A stretch of DNA of 64,000 nucleotides. Source: Rhodanobacter thiooxydans. GTDB taxonomy: Bacteria; Pseudomonadota; Gammaproteobacteria; Xanthomonadales; Rhodanobacteraceae. This document shows positions 1 to 9,245 of the stretch, piece by piece. The DNA lies in assembly GCF_030291135.1 (NCBI RefSeq), contig NZ_CP127409.1, positions 372,001 through 436,000 on the forward strand. The letters run 5' to 3'. Numbering within the stretch: position 1 is the stretch's first letter; the number at the start of each line of letters is the position of its first letter. A program made the position numbers and the translations under genes. Under the pieces are notes generated by a model that saw only the letters and a program-made list of their open reading frames with translations, did not search any database and had not been told where the DNA came from.

Positions 1-17
1 GCAGGGGGAGGGGATGC

Positions 18-2153
18 ATGCTGATTGGCGCGGATCCACCGGTGATCGACTATTTCATCGAAGCCTTGATCGCCACCACCGGCATCGCGTTCGCCTCCGG
101 CGTGCAGTTCGTGGTCATCGGCCTGTGGCGGCGCGGCGAGGGCATCTACCTTTCCTACGCGCTGCTGTGTGTGTGCATTGCCGCGCTGGCGCTGGGCAAC
201 GTACTGCTGCTTCGCGCCGACACGCTGGCGGCGGCCACCGAAGCGGTGCGCTGGATGATCACGGCGGCGATCGCGAGCTTCGTTCCCATGGTGGTGTTCA
301 TCCGCGCCTATGTCGGCGCCGGTACCCACTGGCGCATGCTGCTGGCGATGGGCCTGCTGACGGCGGTTTTCCTGTGGGTCAACGCGGTGGCGCCGACCAC
401 CTTGTTCTTCTCGCGACTGGAGATCGACCAGCCCATCGTGCTGCCTTGGGGCGAGCGGCTGTATCGCGTCACCGGCACCGGTTCGATCTGGGGCCTGGCA
501 TTCCATGTGGCCAGCTATGCGGTTTTCCTGTGGGCGCTCGGCCGTGCATGGGCGCAGTACCGCGGCGGCGATACGTTGCGCGCCGTGTTGCTGGGCGGTT
601 GCCTGGTCGTGCAATTCGCCGCCCTGTTGTGGGGCGACATCGTGGTCGACCTGCTCCGCTATCGGGTTCCGTACCTGGACGCCTTCGCCTTCCTACCCTT
701 CGTGCTGCTGATGAGCTTGTCGCTGGCCGCGCAGATGCGCCAGCGCACGGCGCAACTGGAACACGCCCGGCGGCAGCTGGAGATCGAGGAAGGCACGCGC
801 CGCGCCGCCGAGCACAGCCTGCGCCACCTCGCCTACCACGACAGCCTGACCGGCCTGCCCAATCGCGCCAGTGCACTGAAGCGGCTGGCCGAATCGCGTG
901 CCGACGCGCTGGCCCGTGGCGGCTGCGGCGCCTTGCTGCTGATCGACCTGGACAACTTCAAGACCATCAACGACGGCCTGGGCCATCACGTCGGCGATCG
1001 CCTGCTGCAGGCCATGGCCGAACGCCTGCTCGCCGCCGCGCCGCCCGACACGCTGCTGGCACGCCTGGGCGGGGACGAGTTCGTGTTGATGCTGGGCTTG
1101 CGCGAGCGCACGCCGCCGGACGTGCAGGCACGTGCGGAACGGATCGCGCAGGACATGATCGCGCTGGTGTCCGAGCCGGTGATGGATGGCCGGCGTGTGC
1201 TCGGGGTTGGCGCCAGCGTGGGCGTGGCGGTATACCCCGTTGGCGAGGAGGACGTGGCCGAGCTGCTGCGCCGCGCCGACATCGCGCTGTACCGGGCCAA
1301 GGCGGCCGGCCGCAACACGGTGCGGGTGTTCCTGCCGCCGATGCAGCAGGAGGCCGACCGGCGCCTGCGCCTGGAGCGCGGCCTGCGCGCGGCGCTGGAG
1401 CAGGACTGCATGGGCACGCAGTTTGCCCTGCACTTCCAGCCGCAGATCACCGCCGAAGGCGAGCTGCTGGGCGCCGAGGCGCTGCTGCGCTGGCACCACC
1501 CGCAGCTGGGCGAGGTGGCGCCGGACAAATTCATCCCGCTGGCCGAGGAAACCGGGCTGATCCACGCACTCGGCGCCTGGGTCGTCGATGAGGCCTGCGC
1601 GCACCTGCGTGCCTGGGATCGCGACGGCGTGGCCTTCGGCAAGTCCCTGGCGGTCAACGTGAGTGCCTGGCAACTCGCCCACCCGCATTACGCCGCCCGG
1701 CTCGTCGCGCAGGTGCATGCGGCCGGCGTTGCGCCGGCGCGGCTTACCCTGGAATTGACCGAGAGCGCCTTGCTGCAGGATTTCGACGGCGCCCAGGCGA
1801 CGCTGCAGCAGCTCGCGGACGCGGGCTTCCGGCTGGCGCTCGACGACTTCGGCGTCGGCTACTCCTCGTTGAGCTACCTGCAGCACCTGCCGCTGGACGT
1901 CATCAAGATCGACCGCGCCTTCGTCAGCCAGCTGCAGGCCGACGCCGGCAATCCACTGGCGGGTTTCATCGTCGACGTGGCGCACCGACTGGGCATCATG
2001 GCGGTGGCCGAGGGCGTGGAAACCGCGTTCCAGCGCGATGCACTGGAACGGATGGGCTGCGACGGCCTGCAGGGCTACCTGATCAGCCGCCCGGTAGACG
2101 ACGCCGGTTTCCGCCGCTGGGTGGCCGCCGGGCAGCAGGCCCCGGTGGCCTGA
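18..2153 (+). CDS. Membrane-anchored GGDEF-EAL c-di-GMP turnover protein
   Basis: A 711-residue protein with a hydrophobic N-terminal half (several membrane segments within about residues 10-235), a short linker helix, then a diguanylate cyclase domain and an EAL phosphodiesterase domain. The GGDEF signature is intact at about residues 351-355 and the EAL motif is intact near residue 487. Downstream phosphodiesterase motifs are also present (LELTES, LDDFGVGYSS, IKIDRAFV). No RxxD product-inhibition site is seen just before GGDEF. Both activities therefore look possible, so the net direction cannot be told from sequence. The N-terminal membrane module probably senses a signal; its type is not recognised. 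ATG at 18 is preceded by a purine-rich GGGGGAGGGG stretch. An ATG four bases earlier opens a different frame. Confidence 0.93.
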   Translation: MLIGADPPVIDYFIEALIATTGIAFASGVQFVVIGLWRRGEGIYLSYALLCVCIAALALGNVLLLRADTLAAATEAVRWMITAAIASFVPMVVFIRAYVGAGTHWRMLLAMGLLTAVFLWVNAVAPTTLFFSRLEIDQPIVLPWGERLYRVTGTGSIWGLAFHVASYAVFLWALGRAWAQYRGGDTLRAVLLGGCLVVQFAALLWGDIVVDLLRYRVPYLDAFAFLPFVLLMSLSLAAQMRQRTAQLEHARRQLEIEEGTRRAAEHSLRHLAYHDSLTGLPNRASALKRLAESRADALARGGCGALLLIDLDNFKTINDGLGHHVGDRLLQAMAERLLAAAPPDTLLARLGGDEFVLMLGLRERTPPDVQARAERIAQDMIALVSEPVMDGRRVLGVGASVGVAVYPVGEEDVAELLRRADIALYRAKAAGRNTVRVFLPPMQQEADRRLRLERGLRAALEQDCMGTQFALHFQPQITAEGELLGAEALLRWHHPQLGEVAPDKFIPLAEETGLIHALGAWVVDEACAHLRAWDRDGVAFGKSLAVNVSAWQLAHPHYAARLVAQVHAAGVAPARLTLELTESALLQDFDGAQATLQQLADAGFRLALDDFGVGYSSLSYLQHLPLDVIKIDRAFVSQLQADAGNPLAGFIVDVAHRLGIMAVAEGVETAFQRDALERMGCDGLQGYLISRPVDDAGFRRWVAAGQQAPVA

Positions 2154-2210
2154 TGCGCGCACGCGCAAGCGGCCCGCCGTGCCGTTTGCCAGGCTGGCCG
2201 CGGGCGGGGT

Positions 2211-2690
2211 TCAACCCCACAGAGGCGGCTTGGCCACCATCAGCCAGAAGGTGGCGATCAGCGCAAGAAAGGCGGGCCAGCCCAGCGCGAACCAGACGCG
2301 CATGCAGCGATGGTAGGCTGGCGGCAGCGCGGTGCCATCGCGCAACGCGGCGTCGGCAAGTCGGTGTGCGCGCCACTGCAGCCACAGCACCGGCAGCCAG
2401 CAGGCGCCGGCCAGCAGGTACAGCGCGATGGCAGCCTGCAGCCATGGCGTGTGCCAGTCGAAGCCCAGCAGTCGCATCAGCAGGTAGCCGGACAGCGGCT
2501 GCACGATCACCGCCGGCGTGGTGAACAGGAAGTCCGCACGCACGGTCAGTCGTGCGGCGACCGCGATCGCCGCAAGCTGGCCGCTGCGGTGGGTGAACCA
2601 GAAGAAGAAAGCGGTGCCCAGGCCGGTGCCGAACAGCAGCGTGGACGACAGAATGTGCAGCGTTTTCAGCAGCGCGTAGACGTCGCTCAT
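2211..2690 (-). CDS. DUF2269-like small integral membrane protein
   Basis: A 159-residue hydrophobic protein with four predicted membrane helices. It begins MSDVYALLKTLHILSSTLLF and has the HILSS, FFFW and PLSGYLLM patterns of the DUF2269 family, whose biochemical role is not established. Its ATG overlaps the stop codon of the SDR-DoxX gene upstream (ATGA), so the two are very probably translationally coupled. The start at 2690 was chosen because of this overlap; the open frame continues further upstream but would run deep into the neighbour. A role alongside the DoxX-like membrane domain of its partner is inference. Confidence 0.85.
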   Translation of the reverse strand: MSDVYALLKTLHILSSTLLFGTGLGTAFFFWFTHRSGQLAAIAVAARLTVRADFLFTTPAVIVQPLSGYLLMRLLGFDWHTPWLQAAIALYLLAGACWLPVLWLQWRAHRLADAALRDGTALPPAYHRCMRVWFALGWPAFLALIATFWLMVAKPPLWG

Positions 2691-3979
2691 CGGCGTTCTT
2701 CCGTCGCCAGCAGCAACGCCAGCGCTGCGATCAGCGGCAGGTTCTTCAGCAGGCCGCCGAACGGATCCAGCCAGTGCGCCGGCCACGCGATGCCGATGCC
2801 GAGCGTGTAGCCGAGCAGCATCGCCAGCATCGCGCCAAGCACCCACCGCGGCCGCCAGCGCAGCAGGCACAGCGCGCCCAGCAGCAGGTCGATGCTGGCG
2901 GTGGCGCGCGCCAGGGCGAGCAGGCTGCCGGCTGAAAGCGAACTGCCGGGCGCGGCGACCGCCACCTCGGCCGGCGGGGTCAGCCAGCCGACCACACCGG
3001 AACCGAGCCAGAGCACGGCGATCGACACGCGCAACAGCGGCAGGCCGAAATACAGCCGCGCGTGCCAGCGATCCTGCACCTGGCTGGGCGCCTCGGCGAG
3101 CGCGCACTGCAGCGATCGCGGCGCCAGGCCGAGGCGTTCGCGCAGGCGGTCGATGGCGCCGGCGGCGCCGACGTTGCCGCGCTCGAGCATGCGCGCCATG
3201 GTGTTGCCGAGCGGGCCGCGACCCAGCTGTTCGCCCAGCGCGCAGGCCAGCCGCACCAGCGGCGCAGGCACCGCCAGCGCGTATGCGCGCCCGAAGCCCA
3301 GCCAGCGGCGCCAGGCCCGCAGGTAGTCGCGCAAGCCCAGCACGTCGGGGCCGACCAGTTCGAGCACGTCGCCGGCAACCTGCGGCCGGGCCAGCGCGGC
3401 GACCACGGCCGCGCCGACGTCTTCGGCGGCGATCGGCTGCAGCGGCTGCCCGCCGCGGCCAGGCAGCGGCAGCAGGCCGGGCAACCCGGCCATCGCGCGC
3501 AGCAGCGAACTGCCGCCGTAGGAGCCGCGCGCGCTGTAGACCAGCGACGGACGCAGCACCAGCCAGTCCAGTGGCAGTGCCGCCAGCGCGGCATCGCCGC
3601 GATGCTTGGAGGCGATGAAGGCACCGTCGTCGGCGTGGCCCAGCGCGGAGATCTGGATCACCCGCCGCACGCCGGCCTGCACGCAGGCGTGGAACAGCGC
3701 CAGCGGCGCCTGCTCGTGCACGGCGGCGAAAGTGTCGGCGCCGCGCTCACGCAGGATGCCCGCGCAGTTGACCACCGCCTCGATGCCGGCGAGGCGGGGC
3801 AGCCAGTCATCGCTGCGCAGGTCGCGGGCCATGTCGCAGGCGATCGCCGCGAGGCCGGGAAAGCGCGTGTCGACGCGCGCGCCGCGCACCGCGCAGACCA
3901 CGTCGTGGCCAGCTGCGACCAGCGCCGCGACGATGTGTGCGCCGATGAAGCCGTAGGCGCCGGTGACCAGTACGCGCAT
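2687..3979 (-). CDS. SDR-family NAD(P)-binding protein fused to a DoxX-like membrane domain
   Basis: 430 residues. The N-terminal part (about 1-290) is an extended short-chain dehydrogenase/epimerase-like Rossmann domain with the GAYGFIG nucleotide-binding loop at residues 7-13. The C-terminal part (about 300-430) is hydrophobic with four membrane helices and resembles the DoxX-like family. Such fusions are annotated as NAD-dependent epimerases with a DoxX-like tail; no substrate is established. It is followed by the DUF2269-like gene with a four-base overlap, so the pair forms an operon. The next gene upstream, proline iminopeptidase, is on the same strand 34 bp away. Confidence 0.85.
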   Translation of the reverse strand: MRVLVTGAYGFIGAHIVAALVAAGHDVVCAVRGARVDTRFPGLAAIACDMARDLRSDDWLPRLAGIEAVVNCAGILRERGADTFAAVHEQAPLALFHACVQAGVRRVIQISALGHADDGAFIASKHRGDAALAALPLDWLVLRPSLVYSARGSYGGSSLLRAMAGLPGLLPLPGRGGQPLQPIAAEDVGAAVVAALARPQVAGDVLELVGPDVLGLRDYLRAWRRWLGFGRAYALAVPAPLVRLACALGEQLGRGPLGNTMARMLERGNVGAAGAIDRLRERLGLAPRSLQCALAEAPSQVQDRWHARLYFGLPLLRVSIAVLWLGSGVVGWLTPPAEVAVAAPGSSLSAGSLLALARATASIDLLLGALCLLRWRPRWVLGAMLAMLLGYTLGIGIAWPAHWLDPFGGLLKNLPLIAALALLLATEERR

Positions 3980-4013
3980 GGAGTTTCCTCGGCGCCGGTG
4001 AAGGTGGGGGAAC

Positions 4014-4967
4014 TCAGCAGTAGCGGTCGGCCATCAGGTCGGTTGCCGCCACCAGCTTGTCCACGATCGCCGAGTCGGCCGCGCTGTGGCCGGCCAGCAC
4101 CACCTGCAGGTGCGCTTCCGGCCAGGCCTGGCTGAGGTCGTACGCGCTGGCCATCGGGCAGATGATGTCGTAGCGGCCGTGCACGATGATGGCGTGGATG
4201 TGGCGGATGCGCCCGATGTCGCGCAACAGCTGGTCGGCTTCGAGGAAGATGGCGTGGCGGAAGTAGTGCGCCTCCATCACGGCCAGGCTGACCGCCTTGT
4301 GCGGGTCCTCGAACTCGCCGCCAGCGTCGGGGTGGTGCAGCAAAGTGGTGCTGCCGCCTTCCCACGCGCTCCACGCCCTGGCCGCGGCGAGCCGGGTCGC
4401 CTCGTCGTCGCTGGTCAGGCGGCGCCAGTAGGCGTCCAGCATCGAGCTGCGTTCGGCCTCGGGGATGAAGGCAAGGAAGCGCGCCCAGCGCTCGGGGAAG
4501 ATCTGCGACGCACCGCCGTCCACCTCGTTGAACCAGCGCAGTTCCTGCGGCCGGCCGAGGAAGATGCCGCGCAGCACCAGGCCGAGCACGCGCTCGGCGT
4601 GCGTCTGCGCGTAGGCCAACGCCAGGGTCGAGCCCCAGGAGCCACCGAACACCACCCAGCGCTCGATCTCCAGCTGCTCGCGGATCGCCTCGATGTCGGC
4701 AACCAGGTGCCAGGTGGTGTTGTCGGTGAGTTCGGCGAACGGGGTGGACTGGCCGGCGCCGCGCTGGTCGAACAGCACGATGCGGTAGCGCGCCGGGTCG
4801 AAGAAGCGGCGGTGGTAGGCCGACAACCCCGCGCCCGGGCCGCCATGCAGGAACACCACCGGCAGGCCGGCGGGGTTGCCGCACTCTTCCACGTACAGGG
4901 TGTGGATCGCATCCACGGCGAGGCGGTGGGTACGGTACGGCTCGATCTCGGGGTACATCTCGCGCAT
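4014..4967 (-). CDS. pip: Proline iminopeptidase (alpha/beta hydrolase, peptidase S33)
   Basis: Removes N-terminal proline from peptides in the cytoplasm. The 317-residue length matches the family. The oxyanion HGGPG motif lies at residues 41-45, the DQRGAGQS motif at 67-74 and the nucleophile elbow GGSWGS with Ser110. A plausible acid residue (HGRYDIICP) and histidine (LAGHSA) lie near the C-terminus. The ATG at 4967 gives a normal-length N-terminus starting MREMYPEIEPY. Between this gene and the phosphoesterase upstream lies only a GC-rich palindromic repeat. Confidence 0.93.
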   Translation of the reverse strand: MREMYPEIEPYRTHRLAVDAIHTLYVEECGNPAGLPVVFLHGGPGAGLSAYHRRFFDPARYRIVLFDQRGAGQSTPFAELTDNTTWHLVADIEAIREQLEIERWVVFGGSWGSTLALAYAQTHAERVLGLVLRGIFLGRPQELRWFNEVDGGASQIFPERWARFLAFIPEAERSSMLDAYWRRLTSDDEATRLAAARAWSAWEGGSTTLLHHPDAGGEFEDPHKAVSLAVMEAHYFRHAIFLEADQLLRDIGRIRHIHAIIVHGRYDIICPMASAYDLSQAWPEAHLQVVLAGHSAADSAIVDKLVAATDLMADRYC

Positions 4968-4990
4968 GGCGGGGATCTCTTGTGGATTTT

Positions 4991-5018
4991 CTCCTCCCCC
5001 TGCTTGCAGAGGAGGGAG
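4991..5018. repeat. Dispersed GC-rich palindromic repeat, copy 1
   Basis: An imperfect inverted repeat, CTCCTCCCCCTGC / GCAGAGGAGGGAG around a TT centre, in the short gap between the pip start and the phosphoesterase stop. Related palindromes occur at about 21427-21449 and 39280-39303. As RNA it would fold into a hairpin. A terminator or mRNA-stabilising role is possible, but there is no clear T-tract. Confidence 0.55.
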
Positions 5019-5027
5019 TTTGTTGCG

Positions 5028-6719
5028 TCAGTCGAAGTGCAGGGCGGCGGTGAGGTCGCCCGGCGGCGGGCCGCCGGCGGCGATCATCGCCTGCTCGCGC
5101 AGGGTGAGGCCGGGCAGTTTCTGCAGGCCGAAGCGGCGGGTGATGAAGCGCAGGATCGAGCCGGTGTCGTAGACGGTGTGGTCGACGAAGCCCTTCTTCG
5201 CGAACGGCGACACCACCAGCGCGGGAATGCGCGTGCCCGGTCCCCAGCGGTCGCCCTTGGGTGGCGCCACGTGGTCCCACCAGCCGCCGTTCTCGTCGAC
5301 GGTGATCAACACCAGCATGTTCGGCCACAGCGGGCTGGCCTGCAGCGCCTCGACCACCTGCGCCAGGTGGCGGTCGCCGGCGTCCACGCTGGCGTAGCCG
5401 GCGTGCATGTTGAGGTCGCCCTGCGGCTTGTAGAACGTCACCGGCGGCAGCGAGCCGGCGGCGGCCGCGGCGAGGAAGTGGTTGGTGGCCGGCTCGCTGC
5501 CCGTGCCGGCGTCGCGCAGGTGCTGTGCGCGCGCCGCGGTGCCGGGCGCGAACTGGCGGAAGTAGTTGAACGGCTGGTGGTGCGGCTGGAAGTTCGGCAC
5601 CTCGGGGAACGTACGGTGATCGCCGTCGCCCTGGCCGTCCAGCGCCAGCTGCCAGGCGCCGGCGTACCAGGCCCAGTCGACGCCGGCGGCGGACAGGGCG
5701 TCGCCGATGGTGGCGTGGCTCTGCGCAGGCAGCGTGTTGGGGCTGGCCGCGTCGGCCAGGCGCGGGTCGTGCTTGTCGCGGCTGAATCCCGGCGCGTAGG
5801 CCGGGCCGATCGTGTTGACCGCCCAGAAGTCGGGGGTGAGCGCGTCGTGGGTGACGAACGTGGGGCGGCCCTGCATCGCGCTGGCCGGCGAGTCCTCGGC
5901 CAGTTTCGGACGGATGCCGGTGGGGTCGTCGCCTTCCAGCGTGGCGATCTGGAATTTCGCCGGGCCGCGATCCGCGTGCGGGTAGTAAGGCGGCTGCGCC
6001 GCGGCCAGGTACTGGTGGTTGAGGAACGAGCCGCCGAACGCGCCCATGAAGAAGTTGTCGCACAGGGTGTATTGGCGGGCCAGCTGCCACAGCCGCAGGT
6101 TCGCCGCGCCGTCGGCGTAGTGGCCCATGGTCATCGCGCCGGTATTGCCCCAGGCGACGAAGCCGTCGTTGCGGCCGCCGTTGATCTGCAGCTGGTTCTC
6201 GTAGAAGCGGTGCACCAGGTCGCGGGTGATCACGCCGTGCGGCAGCGGCGCGCCGTCGGGCGTGGCAAGCACGAACGGGCGGTTCGGCAGGCCACTGATC
6301 GCCGACTCGTCGATCTGGTAATGGCGGCCGTCGACCAGTTGCGAGTGCGGCGCCAGCCCACCCCAGATCGGCGGCAGCGACTCCAGCAGGCGGCCGTCGC
6401 GGTCGCGCTGGCGGTAGGCGGGCGTGTCGAACGCCTGCAGCGGCTGGGCCAGGCCGGGAAAACCCGCGAACAGGTTGTTGAAGCTGCGGTTCTCGGCGTA
6501 CAGCACCACCACATGGCGGATGTGCTGGCGCAGCAGCGCGTCCAGAGCCGTGTCGGTGGTCGCGGGCGCCGCCGGCGGGCGTTCGCCGAACGGTTTGCAG
6601 CTGCCGAGGGTGAGTGCGGCACCAGCCAGCGCGATGCCGCCGAGCAGGCGGCGGCGTTCGGGGTTGGAGGGTGCTTCGCCGGGCGTGGCCGGATGCTGGT
6701 CGTCGGTCGGGTCGGTCAT
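5028..6719 (-). CDS. Acid phosphatase / phospholipase C-family phosphoesterase, probable Tat-exported lipoprotein
   Basis: 563 residues of the bacterial phospholipase C/acid phosphatase (phosphoesterase) family, with the signature YAENRSFNNLF in the first hundred residues and a late VDENGGWWDHVAPP motif. The N-terminus carries a twin-arginine-like ERRRLLGG followed by a hydrophobic stretch ending in LGSC, which looks like a lipobox. Export by Tat and lipid anchoring are therefore inferred. The ATG at 6719 (MTDPTDDQ) puts the RR motif at the expected place; an in-frame ATG 54 bp upstream would delay it. The substrate (phospholipid or phosphomonoester) cannot be told. Lrp lies directly upstream on the same strand. 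Confidence 0.88.
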   Translation of the reverse strand: MTDPTDDQHPATPGEAPSNPERRRLLGGIALAGAALTLGSCKPFGERPPAAPATTDTALDALLRQHIRHVVVLYAENRSFNNLFAGFPGLAQPLQAFDTPAYRQRDRDGRLLESLPPIWGGLAPHSQLVDGRHYQIDESAISGLPNRPFVLATPDGAPLPHGVITRDLVHRFYENQLQINGGRNDGFVAWGNTGAMTMGHYADGAANLRLWQLARQYTLCDNFFMGAFGGSFLNHQYLAAAQPPYYPHADRGPAKFQIATLEGDDPTGIRPKLAEDSPASAMQGRPTFVTHDALTPDFWAVNTIGPAYAPGFSRDKHDPRLADAASPNTLPAQSHATIGDALSAAGVDWAWYAGAWQLALDGQGDGDHRTFPEVPNFQPHHQPFNYFRQFAPGTAARAQHLRDAGTGSEPATNHFLAAAAAGSLPPVTFYKPQGDLNMHAGYASVDAGDRHLAQVVEALQASPLWPNMLVLITVDENGGWWDHVAPPKGDRWGPGTRIPALVVSPFAKKGFVDHTVYDTGSILRFITRRFGLQKLPGLTLREQAMIAAGGPPPGDLTAALHFD

Positions 6720-6744
6720 CGGATCGCTCGGTAGCGGGAGGGCT

Positions 6745-7239
6745 TCAATCGTCGGACATCGCGCGTGCCGCATTCCACATCACGCGGGTCAGCGGGCGGT
6801 TCTCGTGCGGCGTCTGCAGCACGATCAAGGTGGTGGTGCTGGTGCTGGCGCCGGTCTTCAGCAGGCGGTCGAGCACGGATTCGAGATGGCCGATCGACAT
6901 CGCCACCACGTGCAGCAGGGCCGAATCCTCGCCAGCCAGGCGGCGGCATTCCAGCACCTCGGGAATGTCTTCCACCAGCGTACCGATGCGCGCGCAGGTG
7001 ATGCCGTCGCAGCGCAGGCGGATCATCGCGCTGATGCCGTAGCCGAGGCGCTTCGGGTCGACCGTGGCGCGGTAGCCGCTGATCACCCCGGCTTCCTCCA
7101 GCCGCTTCACCCGCTCGGCCACCGCCGGTGCGGACAGGCGCACCTTGCGGCCCAGCTCGGCGTAGCCCAAGCGTGCATCCTGCTGCAGCGCCTCCAGCAG
7201 CTGCCAGTCCTTGCCGTCCAGTTCAGGCTTTGACTCCAT
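6745..7239 (-). CDS. Lrp/AsnC-family transcriptional regulator
   Basis: A 164-residue protein with an N-terminal winged helix-turn-helix (DWQLLEALQQDARLGYAEL through VAERVKRLEEAGVI) and a C-terminal RAM ligand-binding domain. This is the usual Lrp/AsnC size and order. The ATG at 7239 was chosen because it gives the standard N-terminus, with a GGAA upstream; a longer in-frame ATG exists at 7317. It is transcribed divergently from the EamA exporter with about 140 bp between them, the classic layout of an Lrp-type regulator controlling a neighbouring amino-acid exporter. The effector is unknown. Confidence 0.92.
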   Translation of the reverse strand: MESKPELDGKDWQLLEALQQDARLGYAELGRKVRLSAPAVAERVKRLEEAGVISGYRATVDPKRLGYGISAMIRLRCDGITCARIGTLVEDIPEVLECRRLAGEDSALLHVVAMSIGHLESVLDRLLKTGASTSTTTLIVLQTPHENRPLTRVMWNAARAMSDD

Positions 7240-7379
7240 GACTTTCGATTCCAAGGCAGGATCACCCACTGATTGATTCGATCGCTGGCTAAACGCAGTG
7301 AAAACGGTTTTGTGCATTATTCCTCGGTGCGACCGGCAAGACTAGGATGCGCACTTCCCCGTTACAGGAATCCGTCCCC

Positions 7380-8300
7380 ATGGATACCGTTGATCGTCTC
7401 GATGGCCGTGCGCTGCTGGCCATCGCGATTGCCCTGCTCACCTGGTCGTCGGCGTATGCCGCGATCGCCTATGCGTTGCCGTCATTCACGCCCGGTGAGG
7501 TGGCGTTTGCGCGGCTGCTGATCGGCTCGCTGTGCTTTGCCGCATTGCTGCTGGTGAGGCGCGTGCCGTTGCCGGCACGGCGTGACTGGCCGCAGCTGGC
7601 CCTGCTCGGCGTGCTCGGCCTCACCGTCTACCACCTGTGCCTGAACTACGCCGAGACGCGGATCGCCAGCGGCACCGCCTCGATCCTGATCTCGCTGGTG
7701 CCGGCCGCCACCGCGGCGGTGTCGGCGTTCTGGATCGGCGAGCGATTGACGCTGCGCACCTGGATCGGTCTGGCGGTGGCGCTGATCGGCACCGTGCTGG
7801 TGGTGCTGGCCAGCGGACAGCGGGTGGAGGTGGATCCGCATGCCTTGCTGGTGCTGGTCTGCGTGGCCGTCTCGGCGATCTTCTTCGTGGGTCAAAAGGC
7901 GTTGTTCGCGCGCAGCAGCATGCTCGGCGTCACCGCGTTCGCGTTCTTCGCCGGCACGCTCGGCGCGCTGCCGTTCGGCTGGCATTTGCCGCAAGCGCTG
8001 GCGGCGGCGTCGTGGCCGCGTATCGGCGCGCTGCTGTGGCTGGGCATCGCGCCCACCTTCATCGGCTACCTGGCCTGGAACATGGCGGTGAACCGTGCCT
8101 CGGCCTCGCGGGTCAGCAGCTTCATCTACCTGTCGCCGCCGATCGCGCTGCTGATCGGCTGGCTGTGGCTGCACGAGGTGCCGAACGCGCTGATCCTGAT
8201 CGGCGGCGCGGTCACCATCGGCGGCGTGGTGCTGGCGAATGCGCGGCGGCGTGCTGCGCCGGTGTCGGTCGCGCCGGTAAAGGCGTGCGAGCAATGCTGA
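7380..8300 (+). CDS. EamA/DMT-superfamily transporter
   Basis: 306 residues with about ten membrane helices and two tandem EamA repeats, typical of drug/metabolite exporters such as those for amino acids. The start MDTVDRLDG was chosen because the first helix follows immediately; an in-frame upstream ATG at 7347 would add eleven polar residues. It is divergent from the Lrp-type regulator and followed 10 bp later by a cupin gene, so the two plus-strand genes may form an operon. The substrate is unknown; amino-acid export is an inference from the regulator next door. Confidence 0.9.
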   Translation: MDTVDRLDGRALLAIAIALLTWSSAYAAIAYALPSFTPGEVAFARLLIGSLCFAALLLVRRVPLPARRDWPQLALLGVLGLTVYHLCLNYAETRIASGTASILISLVPAATAAVSAFWIGERLTLRTWIGLAVALIGTVLVVLASGQRVEVDPHALLVLVCVAVSAIFFVGQKALFARSSMLGVTAFAFFAGTLGALPFGWHLPQALAAASWPRIGALLWLGIAPTFIGYLAWNMAVNRASASRVSSFIYLSPPIALLIGWLWLHEVPNALILIGGAVTIGGVVLANARRRAAPVSVAPVKACEQC

Positions 8301-8310
8301 GGAGCGCGTG

Positions 8311-8610
8311 ATGGATCATCTTTTCGACCTGGCGCAGCAGGCCGCGCAGTTGGAACAGGCCTGGCGGTCGAAGCGGTTGGCGCGCGTGGGTGATGCCAAC
8401 CTCAAGCTGTTGCGCATGGATGCGCAAACTTATCCGAACGAGACGCATGCGTACGCCGAGGGCTTGCTGGTGCTCGATGGCGAACTGCACCTGGACGTGG
8501 CGGGCGAGGCAGTCACGGTGGCTGCGGGCCGGCTCTACATGGTGCCGGCCGGCGTGCCGCATGCGGTGCTGCCGGGCAGCAACGGAACCCTGTTGATCAT
8601 CGACGCCTGA
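8311..8610 (+). CDS. Small single-domain cupin protein
   Basis: 99 residues with one cupin fold: the patterns G-LLVLDGELHLDVAG and MVPAGVPHAVLPG correspond to the two cupin motifs. Small cupins of this kind bind a metal or small ligand; no specific activity can be assigned. ATG at 8311 has GGAG six bases upstream; the adjacent GTG at 8308 is in frame but badly spaced. It lies 10 bp after the EamA transporter and is probably co-transcribed. It converges with the FmdE-like gene. Confidence 0.85.
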   Translation: MDHLFDLAQQAAQLEQAWRSKRLARVGDANLKLLRMDAQTYPNETHAYAEGLLVLDGELHLDVAGEAVTVAAGRLYMVPAGVPHAVLPGSNGTLLIIDA

Positions 8611-8617
8611 ACGGCGC

Positions 8618-9232
8618 TCAGTTCAGTCGGGTCAGCTGCAGCACCTGCGGGTCGTCCGCGTGATCCAGCAGCAGGCGCTGTACGCGGCCCTGCCAGGCTT
8701 GCGCGAACGCCGCGCGCTGCTCCGCCGTGGCGGCGGGCTGGAGTGCGGCGACCATCAGTTCGCGCAGGTTCGGTGCCGCCGGCACCGTGGCCAGGTCCAG
8801 TTCCACTGCCACGGCGGTGCCGTTGTCGCGACGGCGGAACTGCACCGCGCCGGCGCCCGTCGAGGCCGCGTAGCCCAGCAGCGCCTGCCGCACGAAACGG
8901 CCGCCGATGCCATGGAAGCCGTTGCCCGCGGCAGCGCCGGTGACCAGGGTCAGCACCTGCGCGATGACGCCGGTGACGCCTTCGTCCTCGGCGGCCGGCA
9001 TGCGTACCGTGACGCCGCCGCGCTCGGCCGGTTCGCCCGGATACAGCGCACGCAATGCCGTGCGCGCCATCAGCCAGGCACCGGCCACGGTGGGGCAGGA
9101 ATGGCCGGCCAGCCGCACGGCGTCGACATAGGCATATTCCAGCAGGCCGTCGTCGGCGGCGCCGAGGAAGGCCGCCAGCGGGTCACGCATGCGGATGCGC
9201 GGGGCCTGCTCGTAGAAGGCGGGATAATTCAT
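8618..9232 (-). CDS. FmdE-like conserved protein
   Basis: 204 residues. The segment GHSCPTVAGAWLM followed by a Gly/Ala-rich region and NGFHGIGGRFVRQALLGY resembles the N-terminal domain of formylmethanofuran dehydrogenase subunit E-like proteins, in which His and Cys residues bind a metal. This assignment is by motif only. Methanofuran chemistry is not expected here, so it is probably a metal-binding accessory protein. It sits 13 bp downstream of a DUF2249 gene on the same strand and is probably in one transcript with it. It converges with the cupin gene. Confidence 0.6.
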   Translation of the reverse strand: MNYPAFYEQAPRIRMRDPLAAFLGAADDGLLEYAYVDAVRLAGHSCPTVAGAWLMARTALRALYPGEPAERGGVTVRMPAAEDEGVTGVIAQVLTLVTGAAAGNGFHGIGGRFVRQALLGYAASTGAGAVQFRRRDNGTAVAVELDLATVPAAPNLRELMVAALQPAATAEQRAAFAQAWQGRVQRLLLDHADDPQVLQLTRLN

Positions 9233-9245
9233 GCGCCGCGGCCGC

